The notes under the pieces are model-generated. The model did no database searches and was not told the origin of the DNA. It saw only the letters and a program-made list of their open reading frames with translations. Of a DNA stretch of 64,000 nt, positions 57,275 through 64,000 are shown piece by piece. Within the stretch, counting starts at the first letter, position 1. Every line of letters starts with the position of its first letter. Both the position numbers and the translations under genes were made by a program. Source of the DNA: Lysobacter niastensis (lineage in GTDB: Bacteria > Pseudomonadota > Gammaproteobacteria > Xanthomonadales > Xanthomonadaceae); assembly GCF_015453285.1 (NCBI RefSeq), contig NZ_JADLZT010000004.1:124001-188000 (forward strand). Reading direction: 5' to 3'.

Positions 57275-58594
57275 TCACCTCAACGTCTTGAAGCCCGCGC
57301 GTACTTCTTCGGAATAGAACTTCGGCTGTTCCCAGGCGGCGAAGTGCCCGCCTTTGGGGAGCTTGTTGTAGTGCACCAGCTTGGGATAGGCCTGCTCGGC
57401 CCAGCTCTTCGGTGCCTGGAAGAGTTCATCGGGGAACGCACTCACCGCGACGGGGATCTTGACGCCCTTCACGGAGAAGAACGGAGTCTTGTTCTCCCAG
57501 TACAGGCGTCCCGCGGAGATCGCGGTGTTGGTCAACCAGAACAGGGTGACATTGTCGAGCACGTCATCCGGACTCAGTCCTTCCGGTGTTCCGCTGATCG
57601 AGCGCGCGATCATCTCGTAGCTCGCCGGGTCGTGGTCGATCATGAAGGCCGCCAGTCCCACGGGCGAGTCCGTGAGGCCCGTCAGCGTCTGCGGCCGGTC
57701 GCCCATCAGGACGGCGTACCCGATGTGCCGGTAGAACTCGTGGAGCTGCTCAGCGGCGTGTTTCTCGTCGCCGGTCAGGTTCGTCGGAACCGGGTCGCCC
57801 TGGAAGAGGATCTTGTCGAGATCCGGCGGGATGACGTTCGCCATGTTCGTATGGATGCCGACCAGGCCGGGCGGAGTCTTCAGGGCCATCTGCTCGACCA
57901 CTATCGCACCCCAATCGCCGCCCGCGGCGCCCCACTTCGTGTATCCGAGGCGCTTCATCAACTCGTTGTAGGCATCGGCGATGCGCGGGGGATTCCATCC
58001 GGTCGTGGTGGGCCTGGCAGAGAAGCCGTATCCGGGCATCGACGGGATCACCAGGTGGAACGCATCCGCTTCGCCGCCGCCGTGGGCAGTTGGATCGGTG
58101 AGCGGTCCGATGATCTTCATCTGCTCGATGATCGAGCCGGGCCAGCCATGGGCCACGAGCAGTGGGAGGGCGTTCTCATGCTTGGAGCGTATGTGCATGA
58201 AATGGAAGTCCAGCCCATCGATGTTCATGATGAAGTTGGGGATGGCATTGATCCTGGACTCGACCTTTCGCCAGTCGTACTTCGTCGCCCAGTGCTGTGC
58301 GAGCTTCTGGATCGTCGCTAGTTGCACGCCTTGTTTCGAATCCTGGACTGTTTCGCGATCGGGCCATCGCGTCGCCTCTATGCGCCTGCGCAAGTCGGCG
58401 AGGTCGGCGTCGGATGCGTTGTACTTGAATGGGCGGACTGCCGCGTTGGCGCCACCGGTCTTCTGTGTGGTCTCATTCATGGAATTCTCCTTGCTGCTGA
58501 GCAGGCCGAACGGGGCAGCGACGAGGGGCGCTGCGGCGGCGGCAGTGCAGAGCCTTCGCCTCACCGGAGACTGGAGTTGATGATCGTCTGACAT
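57275..58594 (-). CDS. Exported epoxide hydrolase (microsomal EH type)
   Basis: This is 439 residues from ATG 58594, behind AAGGAGG. The N-terminus has twin arginines and a hydrophobic run (SPVRRRLCTAAAAAPLVAAP), suggesting Tat export. The EHN domain follows (VRPFKYNASDADLADLRRRI, then WPGSIIEQMKIIGPL). The alpha/beta hydrolase core has the HGWPG oxyanion motif, the nucleophile Asp in AAGGDWGAIV and the catalytic His in LPKGGHFAAWEQP. The expected reaction is opening of an epoxide to a diol. Standing alone between AOX and TldD genes. Confidence 0.92.
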   Translation of the reverse strand: MSDDHQLQSPVRRRLCTAAAAAPLVAAPFGLLSSKENSMNETTQKTGGANAAVRPFKYNASDADLADLRRRIEATRWPDRETVQDSKQGVQLATIQKLAQHWATKYDWRKVESRINAIPNFIMNIDGLDFHFMHIRSKHENALPLLVAHGWPGSIIEQMKIIGPLTDPTAHGGGEADAFHLVIPSMPGYGFSARPTTTGWNPPRIADAYNELMKRLGYTKWGAAGGDWGAIVVEQMALKTPPGLVGIHTNMANVIPPDLDKILFQGDPVPTNLTGDEKHAAEQLHEFYRHIGYAVLMGDRPQTLTGLTDSPVGLAAFMIDHDPASYEMIARSISGTPEGLSPDDVLDNVTLFWLTNTAISAGRLYWENKTPFFSVKGVKIPVAVSAFPDELFQAPKSWAEQAYPKLVHYNKLPKGGHFAAWEQPKFYSEEVRAGFKTLR

Positions 58595-59381
58595 ACGGCC
58601 TCCTTGGACGCGCAGACTGCTGTGGAGGAACAACAAAGGGATTTTTGACAGGCACGCATGAAGCAAAGAACGGCGTGCTGGTTTGGCTGATTCCGCAGCC
58701 AGCTGGGCTCGTTCCTTGAAGTGGCTTGGTTTTCGCGCAACACATGCGGGAAGCCCCGCGTGGCATGGCCCTTGCGTGCAACCCTTGCGGTTGCGAGGCC
58801 AATCCTGGTGTCCGCGAGGTGCTTTTCTACGCCGCGAACCATTACGGCCCCGTGGACGTCCGCTGCGGCAGCGCGAAGGGTCTGCGCACGCATCGTGCAA
58901 CGCTCATCCGCGAGCGCACCCGGGCGCCAACCATGTCGGCGGCATGGCGCGGGACTGGCCGTGCTCATACCGGCGGGGCGCGCCTACGATCCGGGCACGG
59001 GCAGGAACTGGGAAGGCACGGGCATCGTTCCCGACAGCGAGGTGCTCGTCGACCAGGCATTCGACAAGGCCCTGACGCTGGCCACGGCCGAATGACCGTT
59101 GCGGCGGCTTCCACCGGCGCGGGCCAGATCTGAATTCGAGGCGGCGTGCCGGGCAGTCGAAGACGGAACCGTCCGACCCGCCAGATCCGGCACAGCCGCC
59201 GCGACCCCGCCCGGACCGTCGCCACAAATCCGCGCGTCGCACGCCTGATTGTTTCCCGGCATGGCCCGAACGTCACTTGACGAGGCGTGATGACGCTCTT
59301 CACAGTCGGGACTCTTTGCGGTCTTCGCTTGCCCGGCGCGTCGGACGACGCGGGCGGGCCCATCTGGGGGGTACAACTAAA
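58595..59381. other. Intergenic region with a gene remnant
   Basis: These 787 bp lie between the epoxide hydrolase start and the first tldD. Apart from the S41 remnant (listed separately) I see no intact gene. The promoter of the TldD operon is expected in the last 280 bp; no clear elements were found. Confidence 0.5.
58895..59095 (+). pseudogene. Decayed C-terminal remnant of an S41 peptidase
   Basis: From about 58949 to 59095 one frame reads GLAVLIPAGRAYDPGTGRNW then EGTGIVPDSEV and DQAFDKALTLATAE, the typical end of an S41-family (tail-specific protease-like) peptidase. Just before it, a related stretch appears in other frames (LIRERTR; GANHVGGM), so there are indels and the N-terminal two thirds of the gene are absent. 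No start signal is seen. I read it as a gene fossil. Confidence 0.6.
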
Positions 59382-61010
59382 GTGGATAGACGCTCATTCC
59401 TGACGATGTCCGGCATCGGCGTGGCCGGGCTGATGATGCCGTTCGGCCGCGCCATCGCCGCCGAGGCGTTGCTGGTGCCGATCGACGTGGCCAAGAAGAA
59501 GCAGCTGGCCGACGCCGCCCTCGCCGCGGCGACCGCGGCCGGCGCCTCGTACTGCGACGTGCGCATCGGCCGCTACCTGCGCCAGTTCGTGATCACGCGC
59601 GAGGACAAGGTCCAGAACGTGGTCAATACCGAGTCCACCGGCGTCGGCATCCGCGTGCTGGTCAACGGTGCCTGGGGCTTCGCCGCGACCAACCAGATGG
59701 GCACGCAGGGCGTGGTCAAGGCCGCGCAGCAGGCTGTCGCCATCGCCAAGGCGAATGCGCGCATCCAGACCACACCGGTGCAGCTGGCCAAGGCGCCGGG
59801 CGTCGGCGAGGTGTCGTGGAAGACGCCGATCAAGAAGAACTCGATGGAAGTGCCGCTCAAGGACAAGGTCGATCTGCTGCTCGGCGTTAACGCCGCGGCG
59901 ATCAAGGCCGGCGGCGACTTCGTCAACTCGATGCTGTTCCTGGTCAACGAGCAGAAGTACTTCGCCTCGACCGACGGCAGCTACATCGACCAGGACGTGC
60001 ACCGCATCTGGGCACCGATGACGGTCACCGCCATCGACAAGGCCAGCGGCAAGTTCCGCACGCGCGACGGCCTGTCCTCGCCGATGGGCATGGGCTTCGA
60101 GTACCTCGACGGCGCCGCCTCGGGCAAGTTCGTCTCGCCCAACGGCGTGGTCAACTACGGCCTGTCGTACGACATGATGGAAGACGCGGTGGCCTCGGCC
60201 AAGCAGGCTCGCGCCAAGCTGACCGCGCCGTCGGTCAAGCCGGGCAAGTACGACCTCGTGCTCGACCCGTCGCACACCTGGCTGACCATTCACGAGTCGG
60301 TCGGCCATCCGCTCGAACTCGACCGCGTGCTCGGCTACGAGGCCAACTACGCCGGCACCAGCTTCGCCACGCTGGACAAGCGCGAGCAGCGCTTCCAGTA
60401 CGGCAGCGACTTGGTCAACATCTTCGCCGACAAGACCCAGACCGGCAGCCTCGGCGCGGTCGGCTTCGACGACGAAGGCGTCAAGACCAAGAAATGGGAC
60501 CTGATCAGCAACGGCAAGCTGGTGGACTACCAGACCATCCGCGACCAGGCCCACATCCTCGGCAAGACCGAGTCCGACGGCTGCTGCTACGCAGACTCGT
60601 GGTCGAGCGTGCAGTTCCAGCGCATGGCCAACGTGTCGCTGGCGGCGGGCAAGAACAAGCTCAGCGTCGCCGACATGATCAAGGACGTCGAGAACGGCAT
60701 CTACATCATCGGCGACGGCTCGTTCTCGATCGACCAGCAGCGCTACAACGCGCAGTTCGGCGGCCAGCTGTTCTACGAGATCAAGAACGGCAAGATCACC
60801 CAGCAGATCGAGGACGTGGCCTACCAGATCCGCACGCCGGAGTTCTGGAACGCCTGCGCCGCGGTCTGCGACGAAAGCGACTACCGCCTGGGCGGCAGCT
60901 TCTTCGACGGCAAGGGCCAGCCGGGCCAGGTCTCGGCGGTCTCGCACGGCTCGAGCACGGCGCGCTTCAACGGCATCAACGTCATCAACACCGCCCGCAA
61001 CCTCGGCTGA
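59382..61010 (+). CDS. Tat-exported TldD-family metallopeptidase (copy 1)
   Basis: This is 542 residues from GTG 59382 (GGGGGG upstream). The first residues are a twin-arginine signal (VDRRSFLTMSGIGVAGLMM, cut near AIAAE). The TldD domain follows, with its HExxxH zinc site at residues 304-309 (IHESVGHPLELDR). TldD forms a protease with TldE, as in microcin B17 maturation and CcdA removal in E. coli, where it is cytoplasmic and unsignalled. Export is therefore unusual for the family. A TldE-like gene follows after 20 bp. Confidence 0.93.
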   Translation: MDRRSFLTMSGIGVAGLMMPFGRAIAAEALLVPIDVAKKKQLADAALAAATAAGASYCDVRIGRYLRQFVITREDKVQNVVNTESTGVGIRVLVNGAWGFAATNQMGTQGVVKAAQQAVAIAKANARIQTTPVQLAKAPGVGEVSWKTPIKKNSMEVPLKDKVDLLLGVNAAAIKAGGDFVNSMLFLVNEQKYFASTDGSYIDQDVHRIWAPMTVTAIDKASGKFRTRDGLSSPMGMGFEYLDGAASGKFVSPNGVVNYGLSYDMMEDAVASAKQARAKLTAPSVKPGKYDLVLDPSHTWLTIHESVGHPLELDRVLGYEANYAGTSFATLDKREQRFQYGSDLVNIFADKTQTGSLGAVGFDDEGVKTKKWDLISNGKLVDYQTIRDQAHILGKTESDGCCYADSWSSVQFQRMANVSLAAGKNKLSVADMIKDVENGIYIIGDGSFSIDQQRYNAQFGGQLFYEIKNGKITQQIEDVAYQIRTPEFWNACAAVCDESDYRLGGSFFDGKGQPGQVSAVSHGSSTARFNGINVINTARNLG

Positions 61011-61030
61011 TCGGGACAGGAGACAGATAA

Positions 61031-62365
61031 ATGAGCATCTTCACCGAACAGGAAGCCAAGGCGATCCTGGACAAGGTCATCAAGCTGTCCAAGGCCGACC
61101 AGTGCACGGCGTCCTTGACCGGCTCGATCGACGGCAACATCCGTTTCGCGCTGAACAACATCTCCACCAGTGGCATCGTCGATAACACCGAGCTGGCCGT
61201 GGAAGTGGCGTTCGGCAACCGCGTCGGCACGGCCACCATCAACGAGTTCGATGACGCCGCGCTTGAGCGCGTGGTGCGCCGCGCCGAGGACCTGGCCCGC
61301 CTGGCACCGGAGAACCCGGAGTTCATGCCGGCGATCGAGAAGCAGACCTACCAGGCCAGCCCGACCTTCAGCGAATCGACGGCGGCCATCAACCCGGATC
61401 TGCGCGCGAAGATCGCGGCCGACTCGATCGGCCCGTGCAAGGCCGAGAAGCTGATCGCTGCCGGCTTCCTCGAGGACGGCCAGAGCTTCGTTGCCTTCGC
61501 CAACAGCAAGGGCAACTTCGGCTACCAGCGCGCCACCAACTTCAACTACACCTGCACGGTGCGCACCGAGGACGGCCGCGGTTCGGGCTGGGTCGGCCGC
61601 AACCTGAAGGACGCCTCCGACTTCAAGACCGACGCCGACATCCGCATCGCCATGCGCAAGGCCACCGAGTCGGCCGAGGCCAAGGCGCTGGAGCCAGGCA
61701 AGTACACGGTGATCCTGGAACCGGCCGCGGCCGCGGGCCTGATCTCGTTCATGATGAACTTCTTCGACGCGCGCCAGGCCGATGAAGGCCGCAGCTTCCT
61801 GTCGAAGAAGGGCGGTGGCAACAAGCTCGGCGAGCAGGTCTACGACCCGCGCGTGAACATCAGCTCCGACCCGTGGGATCCGCGTGCGCCGGTGATGCCG
61901 TGGGACTCCGAAGGCCTGCCGCGCGAGAAGACCGCGATCGTGAAGGACGGCAAGGTCGATTACCTGCAGTACTCGCGCTTCTGGGCGAAGAAGCAGGGCA
62001 AGCGCGCCGTCGGCGAGCCGGGCAACCTGCTGATGGCCGGTGGCGACAAGACCACGGCGCAGCTGGTGGCGGGCACGCAGAAGGGCATCCTGGTCACGCG
62101 CACCTGGTACATCCGCATGGTCGATCCGCAGACCGTGCTGCTGACGGGCCTGACCCGCGACGGCACGTTCTACATCGAGAACGGCCAGATCAAGCATCCG
62201 GTGAAGAACTTCCGCTTCAACGAGTCGCCGGTGATCATGCTCAACAACATCGAGGAGCTGGGCAAGCCGGTGCGCGTCTCCGGCGACGAGTCCTCGTTCG
62301 TGATGATGATCCCGCCGATGAAGCTGCGCGATTTCACCTTCACCTCGTTGTCTGACGCGGTGTGA
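61031..62365 (+). CDS. TldE/PmbA-family protein without signal peptide
   Basis: This is 444 residues. The TldE/PmbA fold is recognisable by ELAVEVAFGNRVGTATINEF in the N-part, YTVILEPAAAAGLISFMMNF in the middle, and a C-terminal domain with TRTWYIRMVDPQTVLLTGLT and GQIKHPVKNFRFNESP. It lacks the zinc motif, as TldE does. There is no Sec or Tat signal (MSIFTEQEAKAILDKV), in contrast to the two TldDs beside it. It may travel through Tat bound to TldD, or act in the cytoplasm. Confidence 0.92.
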   Translation: MSIFTEQEAKAILDKVIKLSKADQCTASLTGSIDGNIRFALNNISTSGIVDNTELAVEVAFGNRVGTATINEFDDAALERVVRRAEDLARLAPENPEFMPAIEKQTYQASPTFSESTAAINPDLRAKIAADSIGPCKAEKLIAAGFLEDGQSFVAFANSKGNFGYQRATNFNYTCTVRTEDGRGSGWVGRNLKDASDFKTDADIRIAMRKATESAEAKALEPGKYTVILEPAAAAGLISFMMNFFDARQADEGRSFLSKKGGGNKLGEQVYDPRVNISSDPWDPRAPVMPWDSEGLPREKTAIVKDGKVDYLQYSRFWAKKQGKRAVGEPGNLLMAGGDKTTAQLVAGTQKGILVTRTWYIRMVDPQTVLLTGLTRDGTFYIENGQIKHPVKNFRFNESPVIMLNNIEELGKPVRVSGDESSFVMMIPPMKLRDFTFTSLSDAV

Positions 62366-62384
62366 TCTGCAAGGGTGATCGATC

Positions 62385-64000
62385 GTGCAACGCCGTGATT
62401 TCCTGAGTTTTGCTGGTATCGGTCTCGCCGGCATGCTGCTGCCTCACGGCCGCAGCATCGCCGCCGAGGCGTTGCTGGAACCCGCCGACACCGCGCGGCG
62501 CCGGCTGCTGGCCGACGCCGCGCTGGCTTCGGCCCGCGCCGCCGGTGCTTCGTACTGCGACGTGCGCGTGGGCCGCTACCTGCGCCAGTTCGTCGTCACG
62601 CGCGAAGACCGCGTCGAGAACATCGTCAACAACGAGTCGACCGGTGTTGGCATCCGCGTGCTGTTCGACGGCGCGTGGGGCTTCGCCGCCACGCATCGCA
62701 TGACCACCGACGCGGTGGCCGAAGCGACCCGGCTGGCCGTCGCCATCGCCCGTGCCAACTCGCGCAGCCAGACCCGCAAGGTCGAGCTGGCGCCGGTGCG
62801 CGGCGTCGGCGAGGTGTCGTGGAAGACGCCCGTCAAGAAGAACGCGATGGCGGTGCCGGTGAAGGAGAAGGTCGACCTGCTGCTCGGCGTCAATGCCGCG
62901 GCGATGAAGGCCGGCGCCGACTTCTTCAACTCGACGCTGTTCCTCGTCAACGAGCATAAGTACTTCGCCTCGACCGACGGCAGCTACATCGACCAGGACG
63001 TGCACCGCATCTGGCTGCCGATCACCGCGACTGCGGTGGACAAGGCCAGCGGCAAGTTCCGCACCCGCAACGGCCTGTCCTCGCCGATGGGCATGGGCTA
63101 CGAGTTCCTCGATGCGGACCCGGCCGGCAAGTACACGCTGCCGGGTGGCGTCATCGGCTACGGCAGCAGCTACGACGTTATGGCGGATGCGGTCGCCAGT
63201 GCCCGCGATGCCCGCGCCAAGCTCAAGGCGCCGTCGGTCAAGCCGGGCAAGTACGACCTGGTGGTCGATCCGTCCAACCTGTTCCTGACGATCCACGAGA
63301 ACGTCGGCCATCCGTTGGAACTCGACCGCGTGCTTGGCTACGAGGCCAACTACGCCGGTACCAGCTTCGCCACGCTCGACAAGCGCGAGCAGGGCTATCG
63401 CTGGGGCAGCGGGATCGTCAACTTCGTCGCCGACAAGACTCGCCCGGGCAGCCTCGGTGCGGTTGGTTACGACGACGAAGGCGTCAAGACGCGGCAGTGG
63501 GACCTGGTGCGCGACGGCATTCTCGTCGACTACCAGGCCACGCGCGACGAGGCGCACATCCTCGGCCACACCGAGTCGCATGGCTGCAGCTATGCCGATT
63601 CGTGGTCCAGCGTGCAGTTCCAGCGCATGGCCAACGTCTCGCTGATGCCGGGCAAGCAGCCGCTCAGCGTCGCGGACATGGTCAAGGACGTGGAGAACGG
63701 CCTGTACGTGCACGGACGCGGTTCGTACTCGATCGACCAGCAGCGCTACAACGCGCAGTTCGGCGGCCAGCTGTTCTACGAGATCAAGAACGGCAAGGTC
63801 ACCGGCATGGTCGAGGACGCGGCCTACCAGATCCGCACGCCGGAGTTCTGGAACGCATGCGTGGCGATCTGCGACGAGCGCGACTTCCGCCTGGGCGGTT
63901 CGTTCTTCGACGGCAAGGGCCAGCCGAGCCAGGTCTCGGCGGTGTCGCACGGATCGAGCACCACGCGCTTCAACGGCATCAACATCATCAATACCGCGCG
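62385..64000 (+). CDS. Tat-exported TldD-family metallopeptidase (copy 2), cut by window end
   Basis: This is an open frame of 538 codons from GTG 62385 (AAGGGTGA upstream) with no stop before the window ends. It begins with a twin-arginine signal (VQRRDFLSFAGIGLAGMLL) and is about two thirds or more identical to copy 1 by eye. The zinc site is kept as HENVGHPLELDR. By comparison with copy 1 only about the last four residues are missing. The gene pair probably arose by duplication around the shared TldE gene. Confidence 0.92.
   Translation, partial: MQRRDFLSFAGIGLAGMLLPHGRSIAAEALLEPADTARRRLLADAALASARAAGASYCDVRVGRYLRQFVVTREDRVENIVNNESTGVGIRVLFDGAWGFAATHRMTTDAVAEATRLAVAIARANSRSQTRKVELAPVRGVGEVSWKTPVKKNAMAVPVKEKVDLLLGVNAAAMKAGADFFNSTLFLVNEHKYFASTDGSYIDQDVHRIWLPITATAVDKASGKFRTRNGLSSPMGMGYEFLDADPAGKYTLPGGVIGYGSSYDVMADAVASARDARAKLKAPSVKPGKYDLVVDPSNLFLTIHENVGHPLELDRVLGYEANYAGTSFATLDKREQGYRWGSGIVNFVADKTRPGSLGAVGYDDEGVKTRQWDLVRDGILVDYQATRDEAHILGHTESHGCSYADSWSSVQFQRMANVSLMPGKQPLSVADMVKDVENGLYVHGRGSYSIDQQRYNAQFGGQLFYEIKNGKVTGMVEDAAYQIRTPEFWNACVAICDERDFRLGGSFFDGKGQPSQVSAVSHGSSTTRFNGINIINTA

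Noticed and set aside
59394-63950. Three long minus-strand frames opposite the TldD-TldE-TldD genes
   Set aside because: They are antisense shadows of conserved genes, with Arg/His/Asp/Val-rich translations and no recognisable motif.

Overview
The window is about 64 kb of GC-rich, gene-dense bacterial chromosome. The codon bias, the Xanthomonadaceae-like integron attC sites, the MocR/YczE pair, the Tat-exported TldD/TldE proteins and the AgmX/ExbBD/OmpA envelope locus all suggest a gammaproteobacterium of the Lysobacteraceae (Xanthomonadaceae), probably Lysobacter or a close relative. That placement is inference; there is no rRNA gene here to confirm it. I saw no tRNA or rRNA gene, CRISPR array, transposase or integrase.

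Region 1 (1-15.7 kb) is an envelope locus read left to right: the end of an ExbB/TolQ-like gene, two ExbD/TolR-like genes, a TonB-like AgmX-type transducer, a canonical c-di-GMP-I (GEMM) riboswitch with a terminator-like hairpin, a secreted DUF11-repeat protein of about 2,490 residues, and a 1,712-residue protein with three OmpA-like domains and a predicted outer-membrane barrel. I read this as a proton-motive-force motor next to a very large surface structure whose expression is controlled by cyclic di-GMP.

Region 2 (16-24 kb) has a sarcosine-oxidase-like flavoprotein on the minus strand. It is followed by an integron-type cassette array without an integrase: at least six full attC sites of about 60 bp plus one truncated site, separating small genes (membrane proteins, a lipoprotein, a trypsin-like protease, a DUF3147 protein, and an AraC/VOC/membrane trio). 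A second, smaller cluster of the same attC family lies at 52.9-54.4 kb.

Region 3 (22-46 kb) is ordinary accessory and metabolic chromosome: secreted NTF2-like proteins, a membrane TPR protein with a FlgO/TolB-like domain, a divergent MocR/YczE pair, a frameshifted GNAT acetyltransferase, a patatin-like lipoprotein, a DUF3604-PPIase-HupE operon, YSC84-like and other lipoproteins, a diiron-like protein with an AraC regulator, MAPEG, a Qnr-like pentapeptide protein, PhnB-like, DUF1254/1214, DUF2058 and YgjP proteins. A short dispersed palindrome (arms TGTCCGCT / AGCGGACA) recurs about ten times between 17.4 and 42.1 kb.

Region 4 (46-59 kb) holds a TetR-controlled EmrAB-like efflux pair followed in the same direction by a phospholipase D-family protein and an alpha/beta hydrolase. 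After it come the second cassette cluster, another hydrolase, a GFA-family protein, an alternative oxidase and a secreted epoxide hydrolase.

Region 5 (58.9-64 kb) has a decayed S41 peptidase tail and then a TldD-TldE-TldD operon. Both TldD copies carry twin-arginine signals and the TldE does not; the last gene runs off the window.
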